From Panulirus ornatus (Eukaryota > Arthropoda > Malacostraca > Decapoda > Palinuridae), in NCBI RefSeq assembly GCF_036320965.1, contig NC_092225.1, positions 79,112,113 through 79,176,112 on the forward strand: DNA of 64,000 nt. The letters are read 5' to 3'. Shown here piece by piece: positions 1 to 9,150 of the stretch. Both the position numbers and the translations under genes were made by a program. Under the pieces are notes generated by a model, which was not told where the DNA came from, did not search any database, and was given only the letters and a program-made list of their open reading frames with translations. Position 1 is the first letter of the stretch. Each line of letters starts with the position of its first letter.

Positions 1-639
1 TGCAGAGTGTTTAAGACTAGAAAATACTGGTTAAAGAAAAGAAACCTCTAAAAAGATGTATGGAAGTTGACAAATCAAATCCCCATAACTCAGTTGACAG
101 GTGGGTTGCACCAAAGAGAATAAAGTTAGTGAGGAGGGAGGTTAACGAATGAATGTCCTTAATGGTTGTGGGGCAGGAAGGACACCATACTCTAGCTAAA
201 CAAGAATGGGTAACAAAGCAAAAATTGTAGATTAAAAACTCTTAAAGGCTACATATGTACGAAGTGAAATTTTTGAAATAAAACAGTACGGTATAGGCAA
301 ATAGAGGCAAGACATATAAGGATGACCATTAATATTACTATTACTTACAATATAGAGTTTCTAGTCAAAAGGTATTTAAGCCAGTAAAGAAACTTAAAAA
401 AAGAAAAAAAAAAAGGATTCAGACAGGTATTCATTAAAGGGGAGAGACAAAATAGAAAGAATGAGAATACAAACAAAAGACACATCACAGGAGGGCAGAG
501 AGCAGAGCAGTCCCATTACTAGCTCTAACAGATCGGGAGTATTAAGTGATGCAAGTGCTATATAATATAATAATAATAAACAAACCTGATACTGATGTGA
601 AAATTGCATTGGAAGTATTAGACAAAAAAAAATTAAGTT
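1..639. other. AT-rich stretch, no gene recognised
   Basis: AT-rich sequence with an A-rich run near 393-415. I see no coding frame with recognisable motifs and no copy of the families found elsewhere in the window. A decayed transposon relic is possible, because the next segment is one. Confidence 0.5.
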
Positions 640-776
640 AATACATAAAGCTGATATTCTTGTAGCTGAAACAAAACTTCAGACAAAATCAACAATCTGT
701 CAAAAAGGATACATGATAGCAAGGTGGGGAAAAAGGAAGGGATTTGGCCCTCTTAATAAGTGACAACATTAAGTTA
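640..776 (+). pseudogene. decayed AP-endonuclease fragment of a non-LTR retrotransposon
   Basis: One plus-strand frame reads ADILVAETKL near 650 and GFGLALLISDN near 735. This is the spacing of the E(T)K motif and the following GG.A(I/L)L(I/V) block at the N-terminus of APE-type endonucleases of Jockey/CR1-like elements. No start codon or upstream catalytic Asn is visible, and the frame stops where the foldback repeat begins at 777. It is a relic with no expected function. Family assignment rests on this short motif only. Confidence 0.45.
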
Positions 777-1323
777 GAGAAATATTAATGGATGGCCCAT
801 TCAAAAGTAACAGTACATAATGGTACTGTACCTGTAACAAAAGATTTGCAGTGTTGATACTTTACTGCGATCTCTGCTGCCTGACATGACCAGCAGATGA
901 ACCCAGACATTGTGTTAACAATGTTCTTCATCCCTTCCTCTAGGTAAGCTCTCACACTATTCATAAATGGTTGGTCACTTGCCGGTAGCTGCCTTGACAT
1001 TGACAGTTTAGTGAGTGCGAGAGCCTACCTAAAGGAAGGGATAAAGAATTAGAGAAATATTAATGGATGGCCCATTCAAAAATTACAGTACATAATGGTA
1101 CTGTACCTGTAACAAAAGATTTGTAGTGTTGATACTTTACTGCGATCTCTGCTGCCTGACATGACCAGCAGATGAACCCAGACATTGTTTTAACAATGTT
1201 CTTCATCCCTTCCTCTAGGTAAGCACTCACACTATTCCTAAATGGTTGGTCACTTGCCGGTACCTGCCTTGACATTGACAGTTTAGTGAGTGCGAGAGCC
1301 TACCTAGAGGAAGGGATAAAGAA
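777..1323. repeat. tandem duplication of a 274 bp unit
   Basis: Two adjacent units, 777-1050 and 1051-1323, begin with AGAGAAATATTAATGG and are almost identical throughout. The 71-codon minus-strand open frames in each unit (785-1000 and 1060-1275) are nearly identical because the DNA is. They have no recognised domain and are probably not genes. Each unit contains an inverted repeat (see the foldback entry). Confidence 0.85.
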
Positions 1324-1384
1324 CAATGTTAACACAAGGTTTGGGTTCATAAGCTGGTCAAGTCAGGCAGCAGAGATCGCTGTG
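1137..1384. repeat. foldback (inverted repeat) with ~95 bp arms
   Basis: The arm at about 1137-1232 (TACTGCGATCTCTGCTGCC onward) is repeated as its reverse complement at about 1288-1384, with a spacer of about 55 bp. The first 274 bp unit keeps only the inner ~38 bp of the second arm (921-958 against 1013-1048). A foldback or MITE-like element whose inner part was tandemly duplicated explains both units. No flanking target duplication was identified. Confidence 0.7.
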
Positions 1385-1454
1385 AACAAGTGGAGGCAGC
1401 AGGACAAGTAATCCAATCAGAGAACAACACACCAAGGAATTCAACCAAGTGACC

Positions 1455-1625
1455 ATCATCTGCTCTTATAAACATTTTAGGGCGATTAGGATCCACTGAT
1501 TTTGACCAAATGCCATACACTAAACCTTTACAGATGTTAATTTCATCATTAGATAATCTACTGTATTCTTCTAAATTACAGGAAGATTTTGATATCAACA
1601 CAGATAACACAAATGCTGGATGAAT
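1455..1625 (-). pseudogene. Penelope-like element N-terminal fragment, inverted
   Basis: The minus strand reads SSCNLEEYSRLSNDEINICK followed by GLVYGIWSKSVDPNRP. It matches the minus-strand PLE segment at 15970-16430 (CNLEKYSNLFDDEMNICKG). PLE ORFs carry this block upstream of the RT. Here it is inverted relative to the PLE 3' half that starts about 10 bp away on the plus strand. It is too short to be functional. Confidence 0.65.
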
Positions 1626-1631
1626 CCATAG

Positions 1632-2165
1632 AATACCAAGTAGAAATTGTGATAAGTTTTTATGTTGGGCAGACTGGTAAGAATCTTTCTGTTAGACTCT
1701 AGGAAAATAAATATAGTAGAAGAACAAGGCAAGAATCAAATGCCTTGTTTAATCATTCTAAAAATTATAATCATTGTACTGACTGGAGTAATGCCATCTC
1801 AGTCATTAAATCTAATTCCTGTACTGTAAAAAATATCACTGAATCTTCTACTACTAAATACGCAAAGAATTGTAAAATTGATATTAGTGAAGGCCTATTC
1901 AAATTGGATAGCTTTATTGATAAAATTTGTAAACAGTTCCCCATCTTGTCCAAATAATAAGTTTATATGCTTGTTCCCAGACTTGAACGCACCTGACTTC
2001 CATTCAGGTAGTCGCTTGTCTACCAAATGGCATCCTAGCTGTCTCTTCATTGTATTTCAACACACTTTTATTTTTCTTGTATCTCCACAATGATTTGATT
2101 ATTACACGAAAGTGCACTTGGGAACTTATCGTGTTTCATTCCCTCGTGGGCTCATAGAAATATAC
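1632..2165 (+). mobile_element. Penelope-like element, 5'-truncated 3' end (GIY-YIG part and terminal region)
   Basis: Plus-strand sequence parallels the C-terminus of the better-preserved PLE at 8640-9150: a decayed YVGQTGK block near 1660-1685, then NALFNHSKNYNHCTDWSNA from 1738, then the conserved non-coding end with GTGCACTTGGGAACTTATCG at 2112-2131. The GIY-YIG nuclease frame is broken. The hammerhead-like core is degraded here (AATGATT where the other copies have CTGATGA). Confidence 0.75.
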
Positions 2166-2229
2166 TTGATCACACGCTCATTTGTGATCCTCTCCAATTT
2201 ATATATACATAAATGCCCATACTCCCACG

Positions 2230-4662
2230 TATACATATTTTTTTTTTTTTTTTTTGCTTTGTCGCTGTCTCCCGCGTTTGCGAGGTAGCGCAAGGAAACA
2301 GACGAAAGAAATGGCCCAACCCACCCCCATACACATGTATATACATACGTCCACACACGCAAATATACATACCTACACAGCTTTCCATGGTTTACCCCAG
2401 ACGCTTCACATGCCTTGATTCAATCCACTGACAGCACGTCAACCCCGGTATACCACATCTCTCCAATTCACTCTATTCCTTGTCCTCCTTTCACCCTCCT
2501 GCATGATCAGGCCCCGATCACACAAAATCTTTTTCACTCCATCTTTCCACCTCCAATTTGGTCTCCCTCTTCTCCTCGTTCCCTCCACCTCCGACACATA
2601 TATCCTCTTGGTCAATCTTTCCTCACTCATTCTCTACATGTGCCCAAACCACTTCAAAACACCCTCTTCTGCTCTCTCAACCACGCTCTTTTTATTTCCA
2701 CACATCTCTCTTACCCTTACGTTACTCACTCGATCAAACCACCTCACACCACACATTGTCCTCAAACATCTCATTTCCAGCACATCCATCCTCCTGCGCA
2801 CAACTCTATCAATAGCCTACGCCTCGCAACCATACAACATTGTTGGAACCACTATTCCTTCAAACATACCCATTTTTGCTTTCCGAGATAATGTTCTCGA
2901 CTTCCACACATTCTTCAAGGCCCCCAGAATTTTCGCCCCCTCCCCCACCCTATGATCCACTTCCGCTTCCATGGTTCCATCCGCTGCCAGATCCACTCCC
3001 AGATATCTAAAACACTTCACTTCCTCCAGTTTTTCTCCATTCAAACTCACCTCCCAATTGACTTGACCCTCAACCCTACTGTACCTAATAACCTTGCTCT
3101 TATTCACATTTACTCTTAACTTTCTTCTTCCACACACTTTACCAAACTCAGTCACCAGCTTCTGCAGTTTCTCACATGAATCAGCCACTCGCGCTGTATC
3201 ATCAGCGAACAAAAACTGACTCACTTCCCAAGCTCTCTCATCCCCAACACACTTCATACTTGCCCCTCTTTCCAAAACTCTTGCATTTACCTCCCTAACA
3301 ACCCCATCCATAAACAAATTAAACAACCATGGAGACATCACACACCCCTGCCGCAAACCTACATTCACTGAGAACCAATCACTTTCCTCTCTTCCTACAC
3401 GTACACATGCCTTACATCCTCGATAAAAACTTTTCACTGCTTCTAACAACTTTCCTCCCACACCATATATTCTTAATACCTTCCACAGAGTATCTCTATC
3501 AACTCTATCATATGCCTTCTCCAGATCCATAAAAGCTACATACAAATCCATTTGCTTTTCTAAGTATTTCTCACATACATTCTTCAAAGCAAACACCTGA
3601 TCCACACATCCTCTACCACTTCTGAAACCACACTGCTCTTCCCCAATCTGATGCTCTGTACATGCCTTCACCCTCTCAATCAATACCCTCCCATATAATT
3701 TACCAGGAATACTCAACAAACTTATACCTCTGTAATTTGAGCACTCACTCTTATCCCCTTTGCCTTTGTACAATGGCACTATGCACGCATTCCGCCAATC
3801 CTCAGGCACCTCACCATGAGTCATACATACATTAAATAACCTTACCAACCAGTCAACAATACAGTCACCCCCTTTTTTAATAAATTCCACTGCAATACCA
3901 TCCAAACCTGCTGCCTTGCCGGCTTTCATCTTCCGCAAAGCTTTTACTACCTCTTCTCTGTTTACCAAATCATTTTCCCTAACCCTCTCACTTTGCACAC
4001 CACCTCGACCAAAACACCCTATATCTGCCACTCTATCATCAAACACATTCAACAAACCTTCAAAATACTCACTCCATCTCCTTCTCACATCACCACTACT
4101 TATCACCTCCCCATTTGCGCCCTTCACTGAAGTTCCCATTTGCTCCCTTGTCTTACGTACTTTATTTACCTCCTTCCAGAACATCTTTTTATTCTCCTTA
4201 AAATTTAATGATACTCTCTCACCCCAACTCTCATTTGCCCTTTTTTTTCACCTCTTGCACCTTTCTCTTGACCTCCTGTCTCTTTCTTTTATACATCTCC
4301 CACTCAATTGCATTTTTTCCCTGTAAAAATCGTCCAAATGCCTCTCTCTTCTCTTTCACTAATACTCTTACTTCTTCATCCCACCATTCACTACCCTTTC
4401 TAATCAACCCACCTCCCACTCTTCTCATACCACAAGCATCTTTTGCGCAATCCATCACTGATTCCCTAAATACATCCCATTCCTCCCCCACTCCCCTTAC
4501 TTCCATTGTTCTCACCTTTTTCCATTCTGTACTCAGTCTCTCCTGGTACTTCCTCACACAGGTCTCCTTCCCAAGCTCACTTACTCTCACCACCCTCTTC
4601 ACCCCAACATTCACTCTTCTTTTCTGAAAACCCATACAAATCTTCACCTTAGCCTCCACAAG
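2230..4662 (-). mobile_element. LINE-A (RTE-like non-LTR retrotransposon), 5'-truncated, short-3'UTR subfamily
   Basis: Minus-strand copy that starts inside the endonuclease/RT linker (5' end at 4662, abutting (TA)n) and runs through RT and C-terminal domain to a short 3' UTR (2230-2438) and a run of A on its sense strand (T run at 2231-2247). The linker is at 4231-4659, the RT at 2817-4184 and the C-terminus at 2439-2816. It carries the young-subfamily markers RRRGRPNW and KILCDRG. No rest of the element lies beyond the next copy, so the truncation is real and not due to an interruption. Confidence 0.9.
2817..4184 (-). pseudogene. LINE-A reverse transcriptase, 455-codon open part
   Basis: This part of the LINE-A polyprotein would copy the element RNA at a nicked target. 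It shows RT motif A (AFMDLEKAYDRVD), motif B (QGCVMSPWLFNLFMD), motif C (FLFADDTARVADS, where most copies have TALV) and the thumb block CFRYLGVDLAADG. The frame ends at LYGCEA because the following TGG is TAG, cutting off the C-terminal domain that continues below 2817. The endonuclease is absent because of 5' truncation. Not expected to be functional. Confidence 0.85.
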
Positions 4663-4734
<72 letters not shown>

Positions 4735-4741
4735 ATATATT
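4663..4741. repeat. (TA)n microsatellite between two LINE-A copies
   Basis: Nearly pure TA dinucleotides between the 5' end of the LINE-A copy at 2230-4662 and the 3' tail of the next minus-strand copy. Confidence 0.95.
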
Positions 4742-6217
4742 CATTTATTTATTTATTTTGCTTTGTCGCTGTCTCCCGCTTTTGCTAGGTAGCGCAAGGA
4801 AACACACGAAAAAATGGCTCAACCCACCCCCATACACATGTATATACATACACGTCCACACACGCAAATATACATACCTATACATCTCAATGTACACATA
4901 TATATACACACTCAGACATATACATATATACACATGCACACAATTCATACTGTCTGCCTTCATTCATTCCCATCGCCACCTTGCCACACAAGGAATAACA
5001 TCCCCCCCCTCATGTGTGCGAGGTTGCGCTAGGAAAAGACAACAAAGGCCCCATTCATTCACACTCGGTCTCTAGCTGTCATGCAATAATGCCCGAAACC
5101 ACAGCTCCCTTTCCACATCCATGCCCCACAGAACTTTCCATGGTTTACCCCAGACGCTTCACATGCCCTGATTCAATCCACTGACAGCACGTCAACCCCG
5201 GTATACCACAGCGATCCAATTCACTCTATCTTTGCCAGCCTTTCACACTCCTGCATGTTCAGGCCCTGATCACTCAAAATCTTTTCCACTCCATCGTTCC
5301 ACCTCCAATTTGGTCTCGCACTTCTTCTCGCTCCCTCCACCTCCGACACGTATGTCCTTTTGGTCAATCTTTCCTCACTCATTCTCTACATGTGCCCAAA
5401 CCATTTCAAAACACCCTCTTTTGCTCTCTCAACCACGCTCTTTTTATTTCCACACATCTCTCTTACCCTTACATTACTTACTCGATCAAACCACCTCACA
5501 CCACATATTGTACTCAAACATCTCATTTCCAATGCATCCACCCTCCTGAGCACAACGCTATCCATAGCCCATGCCTCGCAACCATACAACATTGTTGGAA
5601 CCACTATTCCTTCAAACATACCCATTTTTGCTTTCCGAGATAATGTTCTCGACTTCCACACATTCTTCAAGGCTCCCAGGATTTTTGCCCCCTCCCCCAC
5701 CCTATGATCCACTTCCGCTTCCATGGTTCCATCCGCTGCCAGATCCACTCCCAGATACCTAAAACACTTTACTTCCTCCAGTTTTTCTCCATTCAAACTT
5801 ACCTCCCAATTGACTTGACCCTCAACCCTACTGTACCTAATAACCTTGCTCTTATTCACATTTACTCTTAACTTTCTTCTTTCACACACTTTACTAAACT
5901 CAGTCACCAGCTTCTGCAGTTTCTCACATGAATCAGCCACTCGCGCTGTATCATCAGCGAACAACAACTGACTCACTTCCCAAGCTCTCTCATCCACAAC
6001 AGACTTCATACTTGCCCATCTTTCCAAAACTCTTGCATTTACCTCCCTAACAACCCCATCCATAAACAAATTAAACAACCATGGAGACATCACACACCCC
6101 TGCCGCAAACCTACATTCACCGAGAACCAATCACTTTCCTCTCTTGCTACACGTACACATGCCTTACATCCTCGATAAAAACTTTTCACTGCTTCTAACA
6201 ACTTGCCTCCCACACAG
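4742..6217 (-). mobile_element. LINE-A, 5'-truncated, long-3'UTR subfamily
   Basis: Minus-strand copy with a TTTA-type tail at 4742-4758, a long 3' UTR (to about 5185) and an ORF segment from the GVGGKLLEAVKSFYRG block to the C-terminus (6217 to 5186). RT motifs B (QGCVMSPWLFNLFMD) and C (FADDTARVADS) are present; motif A is lost with the 5' end. The frame is open from about 6217 to 5386 and then shifts. Its 5' end is fused directly to the 3' UTR of the next copy at a shared CACAC. Confidence 0.88.
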
Positions 6218-6985
6218 ACATATATACATATATACACATGTACATAATTCATACTGTCTGCCTTTATTCATTCCCATCGCCACTCATGAAATAACAACCC
6301 CCTCCCCCTCATCTGCGCGAGGTAGTGCTAGGAAAAGACGACAAAGGCCACATTCGTTCACACTCAGTCTCTAGCTGTCATGTAATAATGCACCGAAACC
6401 ACAGCTCCCTTTCCACATCCAGGCCCCACAGAACTTTCCACGGTTTACCCCAGATGCTTCACATGCCCTGGTTCAATCCATTGACAGCACGTCGACCCCG
6501 GTATACCACATCGTTCCAATTCACTATTCCTTGCATGCTTTTCACCCTCCTGCATGTTCAGGCCCCGATCACTCAAAATCTTTTTCACTCCATCTTTCCA
6601 CCTCCAATTTGGTCTCCCACTTCTCCTCGTTCCCTCCACCTCCGACACATATATCCTCTTGGTCAATCTTTCCTCACTCATTCTCTCCATGTGACCAAAC
6701 CATTTCAAAACACCCTCTTCTGCTCTCTCAACCACACTCTTTTTATTACCACACATCTCTCCTACCCTATTATTTCTTACTCGATCAAACCACCTCACAC
6801 CACATACTGTCCTCAAACATCTCATTTCCAGCATATCCACCCTCCTCCGCACAACTCTATCCATAGCCCACGCCTCGCAACCATATAACATTGTTGGAAC
6901 CACTATTCCTTCAAACATACCCATTTTTCCTTTCCGAGACAATGTTCTTGACTTCCACACATTCTTCAACGCTCCCAGAATAGTA
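6218..6985 (-). mobile_element. LINE-A 3' fragment lacking its distal tail
   Basis: Minus-strand fragment: long-type 3' UTR from 6218 to about 6505 without the terminal hairpin and tail, then the C-terminal domain to ILGALKNVWKSRTLSRK at about 6979. The marker is KILSDRG (older subfamily). It lacks both ends of a normal copy, so it is a rearranged piece fused to the 4742-6217 copy. Confidence 0.8.
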
Positions 6986-7210
6986 TATTCCATACTATTT
7001 GCCATTTCCTGCATTAGCGAGGTAGCATTAAGAACAGAGGACTGAGCCTTTGAGGGAATTTCCTCACTTGGCCCCCTTCACTGTTCCTTTTTTGAAAAAT
7101 TAAAAGATGAGAGGGGAGGAATTCCAGCCCTCCACTACCTCCCCTTTTAGCCGCCTTCAATGACACGCAGGGAATACATGGGAAGTATTCTTTCTCCCCT
7201 ATCCCCAAGG
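6986..7210 (-). mobile_element. short non-autonomous element (LINE-A-derived), copy 1
   Basis: About 225 bp on the minus strand. The sense 5' head near 7210 reads GGGGATAGGGGAGAAAGAAT and the 3' tail near 6990-7025 carries GCTACCTCGCTAATGC. The head is homologous to the LINE-A 5' UTR (compare 56868-57063) and the tail to the LINE-A 3' end. There is no coding capacity. It abuts a 5'-truncated LINE-A fragment. Confidence 0.8.
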
Positions 7211-7225
7211 ATATATATATATATA

Positions 7226-7950
7226 CAAGGTAAGAGAGATGTGTGGTAATAAAATGAGTGGTTGAGAGAGCAGAAGAGGGTGTTTTGAAATGGTTTGGTC
7301 ACATGGAGAGAATGAGTGAGGAAAGATTGACAAAGAGGATATATGTGTCAGAGGTGGAGAGAATGAGGAGAAGTGGGAGACCAAATTAGAGGTGGAAAGA
7401 TGGAGTGAAAAAGATTTTGAGTGATCAGGGCCTGAACATGCAGGAGGGTGAAAGGCGTGCAAGGAATAGAATGAATTGGATCGATGTGGTATACCAGGGT
7501 CGACGTGCTGTCAATGGATTGAATCAGGGCATGTGAAGCGGCTGGGATAAACCATGGAAAGTTCTGTGGGGCCTGGATGTGGAAATGGAGCTGTGGTTTC
7601 GGGCATTATTGCATGACAGCTAGAGACTGAGTGTGAACGAATGGAGCCTTTGTTGTCTTTTCCTAGCGCTACCTCGCATACATGAGGGGGGATGTTATTC
7701 CATGTGTGGCGAGGTGGCGATGGGAATTAATAAAGGCAGACAGTGTAAATTGTGTGCATGTGTATATATGTATATGTCTGTGTGTGTATATATATGTGTA
7801 CATTGAGATGTATGGGTATGTATATTTGCGTGTGTGGACGTGTATGTATATACATGTGTATGTGGGTGGGTTAGGCCATTCTTTTGTCCGTTTCCTTGCA
7901 CTACCTCACTAACACGGGAGACAGAGACAAAGCAAAATAAATATAATACA
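7226..7950 (+). mobile_element. LINE-A 3' end, long-3'UTR subfamily
   Basis: Plus-strand copy starting at the VREMCGNK block of the C-terminal domain (about 7226-7500), with a long 3' UTR ending GACAAAGCAAAATAAAT near 7940. A short (AT)n precedes it at 7209-7225. The frame is shifted repeatedly. Confidence 0.85.
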
Positions 7951-7988
7951 TATATATTCCTATGAGTCCACGGGGAAAATGAAACACA

Positions 7989-8040
7989 CTAAGTTCCCAA
8001 GTGCACTTTCATGTAATAATAACATCATCAGGGGAGACAC
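7989..8040 (-). ncRNA. hammerhead-ribozyme-like motif in inverted PLE terminal block
   Basis: Read on the minus strand: stem I strand TCCC (8035-8032), core CTGATGA (8031-8025), an imperfect short stem II, GAAA, a self-complementary helix III AGTGCACT, then T and the partner GGGA (7998-7995). The parts are in type I hammerhead order. Helix II needs a one-base bulge, so activity is uncertain. Confidence 0.5.
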
Positions 8041-8057
8041 AAGAAACAAATATGTCA

Positions 8058-8962
8058 GTTGAAATACCTTCTAATGCAATTTGTTTTTGGTATGTAGATG
8101 ATGTTCTTTGTGTTTGGCCAACAAATGAAAATTTACAAATATTTCTCCCCTTACTTAACAATTCAGTACCTGTAGAAAATGAAAATAATGTTATGTTACC
8201 ATTTTTAGATTGCATGATTCATAGACAAGGAAACAAGTTTAAGTTTAGCATATATAGAAAACCCACCAATGTATGCTCATATATCCATTATTACTCATCT
8301 CAACATGACAGTTAAATTATCCTCATTTCAATCTATGTTCCTTAGGGCATTACGTATTTGCAGTCCAGAGTTTATTGATGATGAGTTTGAGAAGATATAT
8401 TCTATTGGATCTAAGTTAAAGTACCCTAGATCTTTCATTGATAAATCCCTTAAGTTAGCAAAGAAATCATTTTATAGAGTTGAGCCCAAACCACCCATTG
8501 ACACAAAGAATCTTTTAGTTCTCCCTTTTAATAATAATTTCACTTTACTTCCCATGTTGCTTAAATTCTTTAATGTAAATGTTGCCTTTAGCAACAATAA
8601 TACTATAAAGAATATCTTAATCAGGAATTCACCAGAAAATTCTCTTGGTTACATCTATAAAGTGCCTTGTGGAAATTGTGATAAATTTTATGTTGGTCAG
8701 ACTGGTAAGGATCCTTCTCTTAGACTTAATTAACATAAATATAGTATAAGAACGGGACAAGAATCAAATGCCTTGTTTAATCACGTTAAAAACTATGATC
8801 ATTGTATTGAGTGGAGTAATGCCATCTCGGTTATTAACTCTATTACCAAGAGAAATATCATTGAATCTTCTATTATTAAATACACAAAGAATTATAATCT
8901 TAATATTAGTGATGGTCTATACAAATTATATAACTTTATTGTGGATAAAATTTGTAAAATAA
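8058..8962 (+). pseudogene. Penelope-like RT (partial) and GIY-YIG endonuclease
   Basis: RT motif C is intact (FWYVDDVLCVWPTNEN, about 8087-8130), followed by FLDCMIHRQGNKF and IYRKPTN. A frameshift near 8290 leads into the second open stretch (8269-8733). GYIYKVPCGNCDKFYVGQTG near 8646-8705 is the GIY-YIG core with the paired cysteines seen in PLEs, and NALFNHVKNYDHCIEW follows after a stop at 8731. In PLEs the nuclease nicks target DNA and the RT copies the element RNA. Lack of RT motifs 1-4 and the frame breaks make this copy inactive. Confidence 0.85.
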
Positions 8963-9064
8963 GTTTACTAACACTCCTTGAATGTTTTGGACAATCATAT
9001 GTTCACCAAATGGCATCCTAGCTTCGTCTCTTCGTTGTATATCAATTGGCTTATATTTAGCTCG

Positions 9065-9112
9065 TGTCTCCCCTGATGATGTGATTATTACATGAAAGTG
9101 CACTTGGGAACT
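9065..9112 (+). ncRNA. hammerhead-ribozyme-like motif at PLE 3' end
   Basis: Stem I strand TCCC 9069-9072, core CTGATGA 9073-9079, short imperfect stem II 9080-9093, GAAA 9094-9097, palindromic helix III AGTGCACT 9097-9104, T 9105 as candidate cleavage base, and stem I partner GGGA 9106-9109. Hammerhead motifs with very short helix III in PLE termini are established. This assignment rests on my manual fold only. Confidence 0.55.
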
Positions 9113-9150
9113 TAGCATGTTTCATTTTCCCTGTGGACTCATGGGAATAT

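Larger units (their letters stand above)
7955..9150 (+). mobile_element. Penelope-like element, RT motif C to 3' end, with inverted terminal block at left
   Basis: The left ~85 bp (7955-8040) is the reverse complement of the right end (9064-9150). Between them, on the plus strand, lie the RT from the YVDD motif onward, a linker, a GIY-YIG endonuclease and a 3' non-coding end. The RT starts abruptly just inside the left block, so the 5' two thirds of the ORF are missing. PLEs are known to insert with partial or inverted pseudo-LTRs. Confidence 0.85.

Noticed and set aside
785..1275. Two near-identical 71-codon frames as a duplicated small gene
   Set aside because: They are identical because the DNA is a tandem duplication of an inverted repeat. 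No domain, codon signature or regulatory context supports a gene.
4755..5080. Protein-like frames rich in HTYIYTH/VYICVCV
   Set aside because: These are translations of the alternating CA/TG/TA-rich LINE-A 3' UTR.
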